Part shown: one piece after another, positions 32,693-41,475 of the stretch
Position numbering within the stretch: the stretch's first letter is position 1
Layout of the letters: every line of letters begins with the position of its first letter
Source: JADFXI01 sp963784135
GTDB lineage: Bacteria > Nitrospirota > Thermodesulfovibrionia > Thermodesulfovibrionales > Dissulfurispiraceae
Assembly (NCBI GenBank): GCA_963784135.1
Contig: CAWAQG010000012.1
Span: forward strand, 186,001 to 250,000
Reading direction: 5' to 3'
DNA length: 64,000 bases
Made by a program: the position numbers and the translations under genes
Notes under the pieces: generated by a model
What the model was told of the DNA's origin: nothing
The model's input: only the letters and a program-made list of their open reading frames with translations
Database searches by the model: none

Positions 32693-33277
32693 GTGGTTAA
32701 ATTATTAATAAGAATTGCAGCGGCAATAACAATAGTGTGCCTGGCAGGATGCTCCGGACATTATGCGGTGAAGGACCAGGAAGGGAAAATAGGCGATGCG
32801 CCCAGCCTGAAATACCGCATACTCAGTTTCTTTTTTGACGGGGTGCCGCCGCCTGAGAAAGAAAAGGGAAAAGGGAAGGAAGTGGCAAGTACGGAAGCGC
32901 CGGGAGAGAATAAAGAGAAGCTCGAATACAGAACTCACGGTCCCTTTGCCGCGAAACTTTGCGATGGCTGCCACGTACCTGCCGAAGGCAATCGGCTTAT
33001 CCTGCCCGTGGAGGAGCTCTGCGTGAATTGTCATGTACTGGACCTTAAGAAGAAAAAGGTGCACGGGCCGGTCGTTGCGGGCGGTTGCAGGGTGTGCCAT
33101 GAGCCGCACGGGTCGCCGTACAGGTATTATCTCGTATCTGATTCGAAAAAATTCTGTTTTTATTGCCATAACAAAAAGGACATAGATAAAAGGGCTGTGC
33201 ACAAGGACACGGACAAAGGCTGCACGTACTGCCACAATGCGCATGCTGCCGACAACGAGTTTCTGTTAAGGAAGTGA
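32693..33277 (+). CDS. pentaheme cytochrome c lipoprotein
   Basis: 194 residues from GTG 32693, 22 bp after the NHL gene. The signal ends in a lipobox (CLAGC), so the protein is lipid-anchored. A Lys/Glu-rich linker (residues 55-78) leads to five CXXCH motifs: CDGCH, CVNCH, CRVCH, CFYCH, CTYCH, with HEPHG and HNAHA second-His patterns. Likely passes electrons between periplasm and the outer-membrane barrel encoded next. Confidence 0.92.
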   Translation: MVKLLIRIAAAITIVCLAGCSGHYAVKDQEGKIGDAPSLKYRILSFFFDGVPPPEKEKGKGKEVASTEAPGENKEKLEYRTHGPFAAKLCDGCHVPAEGNRLILPVEELCVNCHVLDLKKKKVHGPVVAGGCRVCHEPHGSPYRYYLVSDSKKFCFYCHNKKDIDKRAVHKDTDKGCTYCHNAHAADNEFLLRK

Positions 33278-33373
33278 ATATAAAGAACGTAAAACGTGAA
33301 TCAAAAAAACGTGAGACGTGAAACGTGAGACATTGAAAAGGCAGTAAGAAATGGAAAAATACAGAAGAAGACT
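33278..33373. repeat. heptamer arm before the barrel gene
   Basis: ACGTGAATC, ACGTGAGACGTGAAACGTGAG units (33290-33330). The opposite arm, TTCACGTTTCACGTTTCACG (33437-33456), lies inside the barrel gene and encodes its signal peptide. Confidence 0.8.
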
Positions 33374-35491
33374 GTGAAAAATGAAAAAGGGGAATCGCGG
33401 ACTATTTATTATTTTCGATCCACGTTTTTTAAACTATTCACGTTTCACGTTTCACGTTTCACGTTCTTTTTCGTTGTTCACGTTTCACTATTCACGCTGT
33501 TTATCTTCCTGCCTTCCGCCGCCCTGTGCGATATGCGGCAGTTTATTCCGAGGATTACGGACTATGCCGGAGATGTGGAAACCGATATGAAATATCAGGG
33601 TAACGGCACCCAGTCCGGCACGGCGGGAAAGTGGTCCAATACGAGCACATTACTCTCAGAGGGTCTCAACCTCGCATTGTCGGGCTATGTATATCATCCC
33701 CGGTTCATTATATTTGTTGGAACAGGCACAGGGGGATTTCAACAGGCGGGGTCGGGAGGCAGCACCGGCGCCACGCCCTTGAACAATTCCTTTGCAACAC
33801 AATATGAATTAAGGGCCAGGATATTGCCTCAGCACCCTTATAACCTTGAACTGTATACTTCCCGCCAGGAGCCTTTTACAGAGCAGAGCGTGTATTCCTC
33901 CGTAAGGCCTGTTACATATGAAAAAGGCGCGATTTTCAATTACCAGAGGTCCTCCCTGTTTTTTAACGGGACTTATCGACTCACGACAAACGAGTCGAGT
34001 GATACGACCAACTCCACGACAACGAATGTGTCGGTCGGATATAACATTGGGCATGCTGCCTCTACTGTCGCATACTCTAACGCTGATACGTCCTCTGTTT
34101 CCGGCAGGACCAGTTCGCAGAGCACCTATAATATTTCAAACCAGCTCAATTTTGAAAAAATTTCTCTTCTTGATTATATGTCGCTAAGCAGCATACTGGG
34201 TCTGACTACGAATACCCGGAAGGACCCGTCTGAGAGCCAGGACGAACAGGATTTGGAATGGTCGGAACAACTTCATCTGGATTTGCCCTGGAACTTTAAA
34301 TCCAATATTTCGTACAACCTTTCGAAGGACACTATAAAATCGGCCGTTACCGCTCCGGCTACGGCGACAAATCAGTCAAATGACACGAGCAGGTTTATTG
34401 CCTCTCTCACCCACCGCCTCTTCAGGAGTCTTACTACCAATTTTACTTATAGTTCGGCTGTGACCACCTCCGAGGGAGGCCAGTCTTCCGGCGACGCCCA
34501 GTCTGCCGCTGTCACATACACAAAGATGATACCCGGAGGGGTTTTGACATTAGGCGGCAGCGGCAGTATCGCGACGACTGCCAACAACGGTCCTGTCACG
34601 TCGCTCAATGAAGTCCATACCGCCAAAGCGACCGGTGCGGACTTTTTTACATTGCAACAGGGGACAATCGACCAGACGTCCATAACTATCGATGTCGTTG
34701 CGCCTCAATCCGGTTTCACGTTTTTGCTCACAAATAATGTGAATTACCGGATTGATACGGTGGGCAATGCGTTCAGGATTACTATCCTGACCCTGAACGG
34801 CATTGCCGGGTTTACCCCTGACCCTGACCCTAATTATGTCTACTCGTTTAAGGTGACATACTCCAGCACGTCCGGGAAGTTCGGTCTCAGGACTACAAGC
34901 ACAGGGTATAGCGCCGGGCTGCAGTTGTTCAACAATCTGGTCAACCCATACTATAGTTATTCGCTTACCAGCCAGAATGTTGTGTCCGGTTTTTACCCCG
35001 GAGGGCCGCAGAGCTACTCAGACTCCCTGGCCGGCGTCCGGCTGCAGAAAGGGTACTATAGTTTGCAGTCTGAATACGAGACGTTCCAGTCCACGTCCCA
35101 TCCCTACACGGCGTGGAGGCAGCGGCTTGGTTTCGGTAAGAAGCTTACTCCGTCGCTCAGCTTTTCAGCCGGAGTATCTTATGCATTGAGCAATTATTCT
35201 CAATCTGTTCAGCAAAACGCTTATACTGAAAAGGTGGAGAGTGCGAATATTACTGTTAGGAAGACTTTCCTGTCCAACCTTATTTTTTCATTGAACGTAG
35301 CTACTTCAATGACAAACGGACTCGTCTCCTCAACTTCTCTGTCGTTTAACAGTACGCTTACGTGGCGGTTGGGCAGGTTGTATCTCGAAGGAGGGGCCAC
35401 TAACCAGCGCACCGACAGCGGGTCAGGCCTTTCCAAAGAACAAACATCCGCAGTCTATTACTACCTCAAGATGAGGAGGCAATTGTTTTAA
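33374..35491 (+). CDS. predicted outer-membrane beta-barrel protein
   Basis: 705 residues from GTG 33374. The signal peptide must include heptamer-encoded residues (FTFHVSRFTFFFVVHVS, ending FLPSAALC), since no ATG, GTG or TTG lies between the repeat and the cleavage region. The mature part has no heme motif; it is rich in alternating Ser/Thr/Tyr/aromatic strands (LALSGYVYHPRFIIFVGTG, LFFNGTYRLTTNES, VSVGYNIGHAASTVAYS) and ends in F (MRRQLF), both hallmarks of outer-membrane barrels. Between a pentaheme lipoprotein and a chaperone it fits the porin role of a porin-cytochrome conduit, though it is larger than usual and no family name is recognised. Confidence 0.7.
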   Translation: MKNEKGESRTIYYFRSTFFKLFTFHVSRFTFFFVVHVSLFTLFIFLPSAALCDMRQFIPRITDYAGDVETDMKYQGNGTQSGTAGKWSNTSTLLSEGLNLALSGYVYHPRFIIFVGTGTGGFQQAGSGGSTGATPLNNSFATQYELRARILPQHPYNLELYTSRQEPFTEQSVYSSVRPVTYEKGAIFNYQRSSLFFNGTYRLTTNESSDTTNSTTTNVSVGYNIGHAASTVAYSNADTSSVSGRTSSQSTYNISNQLNFEKISLLDYMSLSSILGLTTNTRKDPSESQDEQDLEWSEQLHLDLPWNFKSNISYNLSKDTIKSAVTAPATATNQSNDTSRFIASLTHRLFRSLTTNFTYSSAVTTSEGGQSSGDAQSAAVTYTKMIPGGVLTLGGSGSIATTANNGPVTSLNEVHTAKATGADFFTLQQGTIDQTSITIDVVAPQSGFTFLLTNNVNYRIDTVGNAFRITILTLNGIAGFTPDPDPNYVYSFKVTYSSTSGKFGLRTTSTGYSAGLQLFNNLVNPYYSYSLTSQNVVSGFYPGGPQSYSDSLAGVRLQKGYYSLQSEYETFQSTSHPYTAWRQRLGFGKKLTPSLSFSAGVSYALSNYSQSVQQNAYTEKVESANITVRKTFLSNLIFSLNVATSMTNGLVSSTSLSFNSTLTWRLGRLYLEGGATNQRTDSGSGLSKEQTSAVYYYLKMRRQLF

Positions 35492-35540
35492 AGGCCGTGA
35501 AACGTGAATCGTGAATCGTGAATCGTGAAATGGAGGACAA
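35492..35540. repeat. heptamer array with ribosome site
   Basis: GGCCGTGAAACGTGAATCGTGAATCG units start one base after the barrel stop; the GGAGG site of the next gene follows directly (35532-35536). Confidence 0.85.
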
Positions 35541-35918
35541 TTGGATCATAAGAACCTGGACATCTGGAAGGAGAGCGTTGAGCTAACCTTGCATATCTAC
35601 AAAATAACAAAAGGTTTTCCAAAAGAAGAGGGTTACAGCTTAACAAGTCAGATTAGAAGGTCCGCCGTGTCTGTTCCATCTAATGTTGCGGAGGGTGCGG
35701 CCAGAAATAGCGATAAAGAATTTATGCAGTTTTTATACATAGCATTAGGATCTTTGTCAGAGGTTGAAACGCAGATGATTATAGCCGAACGACTCGGCTA
35801 TATAAATCATTCAAAAGAGGTATTCACGAGAATTTCGTCTATTAAGCAAATGACGCTTGGTCTGATAAGACATTTAAAAAATAAAAAGACCGTAAAAACC
35901 GTGAAAAGTGAATCGTGA
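35541..35918 (+). CDS. four helix bundle protein (23S rRNA intervening-sequence family)
   Basis: 125 residues from TTG 35541 (GGAGG 5 bp upstream). KNLDIWKESVELTLHIYKIT, YSLTSQIRRSAVSVPSNVAEG and LGSLSEVETQMIIAERLGY match the four-helix-bundle family first seen inside 23S rRNA genes and also found free-standing, function unknown. Here it is free-standing inside the electron-transfer cluster. The last residues (KTVKSES) and the stop come from heptamer DNA. Confidence 0.88.
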   Translation: MDHKNLDIWKESVELTLHIYKITKGFPKEEGYSLTSQIRRSAVSVPSNVAEGAARNSDKEFMQFLYIALGSLSEVETQMIIAERLGYINHSKEVFTRISSIKQMTLGLIRHLKNKKTVKTVKSES

Positions 35919-36040
35919 GTCGTGAGTCGTGAAGGCCCAACATCGTTCACGGCTTTCTTTGTGTCTGTTTTTTTACTTGTTTTTGTTCTTTTACTATTCA
36001 CGATTCACGTCTCACGATTCACGGTTTTTACGGTCTTTAA
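35919..36040. repeat. inverted heptamer arms with core
   Basis: CGTGAGTCGTGAAGG, core-like CCCAACATCGTTCACGGC, T-rich spacer, then TTCACGATTCACGTCTCACG. GGGAGG of the next gene follows. A read-through frame through this array into the chaperone gene exists but a proper start lies at 36057. Confidence 0.85.
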
Positions 36041-36056
36041 AAAAGGGAGGAAAGGT

Positions 36057-37109
36057 ATGAAAGTTGTAAGTTTGGCAGGCGTGCTGGCGCTGTCGGTTGT
36101 TATTGGACTGGCGGGCGTTGCGCGCGCAGAGGAAGCAAAGGGAAAAGATGCAGCGGCCGCGCCGGCGGCGAACACGGAGCAGGTGAAAACCGCTTCTCCC
36201 GGTGACAAGCAGCAGCCGGCGAAGGCGGGAGGGCAGGACTTGAAAGATGTTGTTGCTGCCAGGGTCAATGGCGTTGCCATAAGTCTGGATGCCGTGGTGA
36301 ATATGGCGAACCGCCTCAATGCCCAAATGGCGCACGCGCACTCAAATGGAGGGCCTGATATTCAGGCTGTACAGAAAGAAGCGCTCGACAGGGTCATAAT
36401 TCAGGAATTGGCTTATCAAAGGGCGATGGCCGCCGGAATAAAGGTGGAGCAGAAGGATATTGATGACGCCGTTGTCAAAATTAAAGCAGGCATGGGCGGC
36501 GAAGAGGGATATAAGAAGTTTCTTGCTAATGAGAAAATGACCGGGGAGTCATTCAGAGCGGACGTGGCAAGGGGACTCGCCATGCAGCGCATTCATGCCC
36601 GGGAAGTGGTGGACAAGGTCAGCGTCTCTGAAGACCAGATGAAAGAGGAATATGATAAAGAGAAGAGCAAGTTCCTGCAGCCCGAAAGAATATCGCTCAT
36701 TGATATTGTTATTTTTTCAGATGCCTCGGATAAGGATTCCGGGGACAAGGTAAAGGGCATACTTGAAAAGCTCAAAGCCGGTGACAATGACCCGTTAAAG
36801 CTCGTTCCGGACAGCACTTTTGCTGTCAGGGAATATACGACGAATAAAGACACTGACAAAGAATTGATCGGGGCCGCAAAGAAGCTGAAAGTCGGCGAGA
36901 TTTCCGGCGTTATAAAGGCCAGGGACAGCCTGCATATAATAAAACTGAAAGAATATGTGCCTGAAAAGCAATTTGCCTATGCCGAGGTCAAAGGTATGAT
37001 TGAAGCCAAATTAAAGTCTGACGCGGAAATGAAGAGAATGAACGAGTGGGTTGCAGAACTGAAAAAAAATGCCAAAATAGAGATACTGGTGAAACCGGAA
37101 AAGAAATAA
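36057..37109 (+). CDS. SurA/PpiC-type periplasmic peptidyl-prolyl isomerase
   Basis: 350 residues from ATG 36057 with GGGAGG upstream. Signal peptide VVSLAGVLALSVVIGLAGVARA, an Ala/Lys/Pro-rich linker, a SurA-type N-terminal helical chaperone domain (ARVNGVAISLDAVVNMANRL, QEALDRVIIQELAYQRA), and a parvulin-like domain (near 215-320, ending HIIKLKEYVPEKQFAY). It probably folds the barrel or the exported cytochromes encoded beside it. Heptamers begin one base after the stop. Confidence 0.9.
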   Translation: MKVVSLAGVLALSVVIGLAGVARAEEAKGKDAAAAPAANTEQVKTASPGDKQQPAKAGGQDLKDVVAARVNGVAISLDAVVNMANRLNAQMAHAHSNGGPDIQAVQKEALDRVIIQELAYQRAMAAGIKVEQKDIDDAVVKIKAGMGGEEGYKKFLANEKMTGESFRADVARGLAMQRIHAREVVDKVSVSEDQMKEEYDKEKSKFLQPERISLIDIVIFSDASDKDSGDKVKGILEKLKAGDNDPLKLVPDSTFAVREYTTNKDTDKELIGAAKKLKVGEISGVIKARDSLHIIKLKEYVPEKQFAYAEVKGMIEAKLKSDAEMKRMNEWVAELKKNAKIEILVKPEKK

Positions 37110-37380
37110 AGACCGTGAATTGTGAGACGTGAAAAGGCAGAGACAAAAAAGAACGTGAGTCAGACTTGTCCAAAATAAGATTTAAAACGGAAGCCTCGCA
37201 TTTCGTCATTCCCGCGAAGGCGGGAATCCACTCTTTGAAAAGAATGGATTCCCGCTTACTGCCTGCGGGAATGACGGCCATAAAAACTTTCGTTTTATTC
37301 TCAAAGCGCATAATTTGTGACATTTCACGTCTCACGACTCACGTCTCACGACTCACGGTTTTTTCACGATTCACGTTCTT
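37110..37380. repeat. heptamer arms around a GTCATTCCCGC double dyad
   Basis: CGTGAATTGTGAGACG (37112-37130), the double dyad (37203-37277), then CACGTCTCACGACTCACGTC (37326-37345) and TTCACGATTCACG. All of it after 37166 is in frame with the second NHL gene. Confidence 0.85.
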
Positions 37381-38386
37381 TAATTTCGTTTTACTTTTTA
37401 CGATGCTTTTAGTGCCAGGGTGCGCCTCACGATGGGTGCTCGACAGCGACATCTCACAGACGCATCTCTACTGGATGGAAGCGCCGAGGAGCGCTAAGGT
37501 AATGCACTTAATGTCCATTAGAGGGTTTGAGGAGACGAACGCCAGTCTCAAGTCCTTTTTATTCGGCAAGGGCAGGATCGGGCTGGCGCGGCCGGTGGCT
37601 GCGGCCGCGGGCAGTGACGGCAGGTTTGCCATAGCCGATACCGGCTCGAAGTGCGTGCATCTCTATATTCCGGCTGAGCAGCGCTATGTAAGACTGTCGT
37701 CCATGGGACCGCTGTCCCTGCTCTCTCCGGTCAGTGTTATTTTCGATGACGAATTGAGATTGTATATTTCTGATTCGGCACTGGGCAGAATATTTGTTCT
37801 CGACAAACAGGGCGGGTATCTGTTCTCTATTTCCGATTCAGCTGACGGCCCGTTGAAAAGGCCGACAGGCCTTGCCTGGGATTCTGACAGGAAACTGCTG
37901 TATGCCGCCGATACCCTGGCCCATAAAATTTATGTGTTCAACCCGAAGGGCGAAATGGTGTCGTCAATAGGAGGAAGGGGCGAAACGGAAGGGCAGTTTA
38001 ATTTCCCTACTCATTTATTCTGGTCGCCTGCCGGCTTGTTGTATGTTTCCGATGCCATGAATTTCAGGATCCAGGTACTCAATTCCGCCGGCAAGGTGGT
38101 GACTGCTTTCGGTCATCACGGTGACGGTTCGGGTGATTTTGCAGCGCCCAAGGGCGTAGTGGTGGATAAAAAAGGTGTTATCTATGTAGTTGATGCGCTA
38201 TTTGACAACATTCAGTTGTTTAATGAGAAAGGCGAGTTTCTTTTGACCCTTGGCAGACGCGGAGGAGACCAGGGTGAGTTCTGGCTGCCCTCCGGGCTGT
38301 ATCTGGACGCCTGGGACAAGCTTTATGTCAGTGACTCGTTTAACCAGAGGGTCCAGGTTTTCCAGATTATCGAGGAACAACCGTAA
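37166..38386 (+). CDS. second NHL-repeat lipoprotein, signal peptide encoded by repeats
   Basis: Up to 406 residues from TTG 37166; ATG 37271 is an alternative start. Six or so NHL blades (PVSVIFDDELRLYISD, PTGLAWDSDRKLLYAAD, PKGVVVDKKGVIYVVD, PSGLYLDAWDKLYVSD) follow a lipobox LLVPGC with Cys at codon 86. The only nearer start, ATG 37403, would leave six residues before the Cys, too short for a signal. So the signal has to include heptamer-encoded SRLTTHVSRLTVFSRFTF. Related in design to the lipoprotein at 31498. Confidence 0.8.
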   Translation: MSKIRFKTEASHFVIPAKAGIHSLKRMDSRLLPAGMTAIKTFVLFSKRIICDISRLTTHVSRLTVFSRFTFFNFVLLFTMLLVPGCASRWVLDSDISQTHLYWMEAPRSAKVMHLMSIRGFEETNASLKSFLFGKGRIGLARPVAAAAGSDGRFAIADTGSKCVHLYIPAEQRYVRLSSMGPLSLLSPVSVIFDDELRLYISDSALGRIFVLDKQGGYLFSISDSADGPLKRPTGLAWDSDRKLLYAADTLAHKIYVFNPKGEMVSSIGGRGETEGQFNFPTHLFWSPAGLLYVSDAMNFRIQVLNSAGKVVTAFGHHGDGSGDFAAPKGVVVDKKGVIYVVDALFDNIQLFNEKGEFLLTLGRRGGDQGEFWLPSGLYLDAWDKLYVSDSFNQRVQVFQIIEEQP

Positions 38387-38640
38387 AAACCGTGAATCGT
38401 GAGACGTGAATCGTGAACAGGAAAGTCAGAGACAAAAAAGAACATGAATAGAAATAAAATAAAAAGTGAAAAGAGAAAAAAAGCAGTGAACGATGTTGAC
38501 CCTTCACGGCTCACGACTCACGACTCACGATTCACGGTTTTTTCACGGCTCACGACTCACGACTCACGATTCACGGTTTTTACGGTTTTTTCACGACTCA
38601 CGATTCACGTTTCACGTTTCACGGTCTTTTTATTCGCGTT
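38387..38640. repeat. heptamer arms and core, mostly coding
   Basis: CGTGAATCGTGAGACG (38392-38420), core GCAGTGAACGATGTTGACCC (38484-38503), then GGCTCACGACTCACGACTCACG units twice and TTCACGTTTCACG (38506-38625). From 38444 it is in frame with the large cytochrome. Confidence 0.88.
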
Positions 38641-40690
38641 CTTTATGCTGTCTGTCAGTGCTGAGGCGACGACCTCAACAATTATCAATACCAAGCATAA
38701 CCTTTCCGTAACAGGTCCTGGCACGATACATTCGACTTCCGAAACGCGCATATGCGTGTTCTGCCATACGCCGCACAATGCCGCGCCCCATACACCATTA
38801 TGGAACAGGGCGCTCAGCGCCGTAACTTATGATACTTATTCAAGCACAACGCTTACAGCACCACGTCCGGGGCAGCCCACCGGCCCTTCAAGGCTCTGCC
38901 TGAGCTGCCACAATGGGACAATTGCCCTGGGCTCAGTTTTACAGAATCTGCCTTCATGGGGAACACTGATTACGTCCACATCAACCTCGTCTTATCCCGG
39001 CATTCCATCTTCCGGGACAATAACAATGACGGGGTCGATTACAGGAGCTTCCCTTATAGGCGGGAGCGGTAATTTGACCGGCGACCACCCTTTCTCATTC
39101 CCATATAGCGCTTCTGTTTCAAATCCGGAAATCTATTCCACTCCTCCGTCGGACCTGCTTTTTTATAACGGTTCCGTTGACTGCACCACCTGCCACGACC
39201 CTCATGAGGATGCGTTCCAGTCCCCGGACGGAAACGGCTTTTCTACCGGAAAGTTTTTGGCGGTCAATAACATGAACTCCGCTCTTTGCACAAGGTGCCA
39301 CAACATTGCCGGGTGGGGCAGTGACTCCCACAGCACATCGACCGTAACAATCGCCGCTGCCTGCGGCGGCTGTCTGCCTGTCTCTCCCAGGATATGGCCC
39401 ACAACCACGACATGGCCGACGGTCGCGGACTGGGGCTGCGAGAATTGCCACACAATGCACAACGCGGGGAGCACGTCATGGCTCCTCTACTACTCAACTA
39501 CGGAAGATATATGTTTCCCCTGTCATGGGGGGTCGGGGCCGCAATACACTCCTCCTTATCACGCTGAATATGCGCCGCAGAACGAAGGGCCTGTTTCAGC
39601 GGCCATTCAGGGTCCACGGCCCACTGCCCGTGTTGGGGAGGGACCAACCTGTTACAGTTGCCACGATTCACCATCCATAAGTGGTCCACTATTCAATGGC
39701 CCTCATGGCTATCAATCCGCGGCCTATGCACTGAATGCACAGCCGGAGCCGGCCCCAAGTGTGGCGAAGAAAAGTATTTACGCGGAGTACCAGAAGCTTT
39801 CGCGCCACTCGGTTGAGCAAGCCGGCAAAGTACATGGCAGGAAGGAATCGCAGCGCCTGGTTACGAGACAAGCCACTTGCACCGATTGTCACGATTCTCA
39901 TTCCATAAGCGGCAGGACGGCGGCAGCTCCATACGCCTCGGGCAGGCTCGGCAAAGTGAGCGGCGTTGATATAAACGGTGTTACAGTGAAGTCGGTAAGG
40001 TACGAATATGAGGTATGCCTCAAGTGCCATTCTGATTCGGTCCCGATTGTGCCATTTTCGCCGGGTTTCCCGCGGCCAAGGGTCATCAATTCCACTAATG
40101 TCCGGCAGCAGTTTAATACTCTCAATGCGTCCTATCATCCGGTGGCCGGAATCGGCAAAAACACGTCCTATGTGCCGAGCATCCCCAGTCTGTACGCGCC
40201 CGGCATGACCTCGTCGAGCATTATTTATTGCATTGATTGCCACGAGAGCGATGATAGTTCGGGGATACCCGGCGCCGGCTATTCAGGCCCGCGCGGGCCG
40301 CACGGCTCTCAGTATGCCCCGATGATCAGGGAGGAGTATTTGACTGCCGACAATACCGCCGAAAGCTATCAGAACTATGCGCTGTGCTACCGGTGCCATG
40401 ACAGGACAACTGTTCTGAATCAAGTCGGCAGCAGCGGCAGTTGGACAAAACATTACAGTCATATTGTCACTGACTCCGCCCCCTGCTCGGCATGCCACGA
40501 CCCTCATGGCATATATGACACTGCACCTGGAACAACCGGCAGCCATTCGAGGTTGATAAATTTCGATACGAGCATTGTGCAGCCCGTCTCCCCGAACCTC
40601 GTGCCGTTGTTTAACAGTTCCATGCCCGGTTCCGGAAGCTGCACGCTGCTTTGCCATGGCCATACGCATAACCATTCGCTATATCCGTAA
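38444..40690 (+). CDS. multiheme cytochrome c, 12 CXXCH plus one CX3CH
   Basis: Up to 748 residues from ATG 38444. Heme motifs: CVFCH, CLSCH, CTTCH, CTRCH, CENCH, CFPCH, CYSCH, CTDCH, CLKCH, CIDCH, CYRCH, CSACH and a terminal CTLLCH. The blocks NTKHNLSVTGPGT, CHTPHNA, LWNRALS and LCLSCHNG match the tetraheme protein at 22602. The signal peptide (FLFAFFMLSVSAEA preceded by heptamer-coded SRLTIHVSRFTV) has no start codon of its own, so its front half is repeat-encoded. Last gene of the electron-transfer cluster; probably the surface or extracellular electron acceptor component. Confidence 0.9.
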   Translation: MNRNKIKSEKRKKAVNDVDPSRLTTHDSRFTVFSRLTTHDSRFTVFTVFSRLTIHVSRFTVFLFAFFMLSVSAEATTSTIINTKHNLSVTGPGTIHSTSETRICVFCHTPHNAAPHTPLWNRALSAVTYDTYSSTTLTAPRPGQPTGPSRLCLSCHNGTIALGSVLQNLPSWGTLITSTSTSSYPGIPSSGTITMTGSITGASLIGGSGNLTGDHPFSFPYSASVSNPEIYSTPPSDLLFYNGSVDCTTCHDPHEDAFQSPDGNGFSTGKFLAVNNMNSALCTRCHNIAGWGSDSHSTSTVTIAAACGGCLPVSPRIWPTTTTWPTVADWGCENCHTMHNAGSTSWLLYYSTTEDICFPCHGGSGPQYTPPYHAEYAPQNEGPVSAAIQGPRPTARVGEGPTCYSCHDSPSISGPLFNGPHGYQSAAYALNAQPEPAPSVAKKSIYAEYQKLSRHSVEQAGKVHGRKESQRLVTRQATCTDCHDSHSISGRTAAAPYASGRLGKVSGVDINGVTVKSVRYEYEVCLKCHSDSVPIVPFSPGFPRPRVINSTNVRQQFNTLNASYHPVAGIGKNTSYVPSIPSLYAPGMTSSSIIYCIDCHESDDSSGIPGAGYSGPRGPHGSQYAPMIREEYLTADNTAESYQNYALCYRCHDRTTVLNQVGSSGSWTKHYSHIVTDSAPCSACHDPHGIYDTAPGTTGSHSRLINFDTSIVQPVSPNLVPLFNSSMPGSGSCTLLCHGHTHNHSLYP

Positions 40691-40914
40691 AAGACCGTGA
40701 ATCGTGAACTGATAAAGAATGTGAATCGTGAAAATAGCAGACAGTTCCTGTATTTTGTGAGTTCTGCGCCCGTCATGCCCGAAGTCCTTAATCGGGCATC
40801 CATTTTTTTAGGGCACATGGATTCCCGCCTGCGCGGGAATGACGGAGATTATCTTGTTATGACAAAAAATTTTACTATTCACGGTTCACTATTCACGTTC
40901 TTTAAGGAGGAGAG
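40691..40914. repeat. degraded heptamers and a GTCATGCCCGA double dyad
   Basis: CGTGAATCGTGAACTG (40696-40735), dyad 40771-40843 (GTCATGCCCGAA..GGGCATCCA, TGGATTCCCGCC..GCGGGAATGAC), then TTCACGGTTCACTATTCACG and the AAGGAGGAGAG ribosome site. Confidence 0.8.
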
Positions 40915-41259
40915 ATGAGCGATTGTATTTTCTGCATGATTGCTGAAAGGAAGGTGCCCGCGAAGATCGTATATGAGGACGAGCATGCGCTCGCGTTCGA
41001 GGATGTAAACCCTGAGGCCCCTGTGCATGTGCTGGTCATTCCGAAAAGGCATATTCCCACTATTCTCGATACCGGAGATGGGGATGTTGAGTTGCTGGGC
41101 CATCTGCTCGGAGTTTGCAAAAAGATTGCGATGGATAAGGGCGTTGCGGAACGGGGCTTCAGGATTGTAACAAACTGCAACCCTGAGAGCGGACAGACAG
41201 TATATCATCTCCACCTGCATCTGCTTGGCGGACGCCGGATGCACTGGCCTCCCGGATGA
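40915..41259 (+). CDS. HIT-family (HINT-like) nucleotide hydrolase
   Basis: 114 residues with SDCIFCMIAERKVPAKIVYE at the start and the histidine triad HLHLHLLGG near residue 100, typical of HINT purine nucleoside phosphoramidases. A strong AAGGAGG site supports the start. Followed by repeat DNA and the NUDIX gene. Confidence 0.95.
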   Translation: MSDCIFCMIAERKVPAKIVYEDEHALAFEDVNPEAPVHVLVIPKRHIPTILDTGDGDVELLGHLLGVCKKIAMDKGVAERGFRIVTNCNPESGQTVYHLHLHLLGGRRMHWPPG

Positions 41260-41475
41260 TAAAGACCGTGAATCGCTAAAAGACCGTGAAACGGAAAGAC
41301 CGTGAGACGTGAATCGTGAAACGTAAAAAAATAAAGACCAAAGAGACAGACGCAAAGAAATTAAATAGAAAAACGATAGTGAACGATGTTGACCTTTCAC
41401 GATTCACGGTTCACGATTCACGGTCTTTAAGTGACCCTTCACGTTTCACGACTCACGTTTCACGGTCTTTAAGTA
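41260..41475. repeat. heptamer arms and core upstream of and inside the NUDIX gene
   Basis: CGTGAATCGC, CCGTGAAACGG, CGTGAGACGTGAATCG (41267-41322), core AGTGAACGATGTTGACC (41378-41394), then TTCACGATTCACGGTTCACG and TTCACGTTTCACGACTCACG. Confidence 0.88.

Noticed and set aside
35922..36056. Extension of the PpiC gene through the repeat
   Set aside because: ATG 36057 with GGGAGG and a full signal peptide is better.
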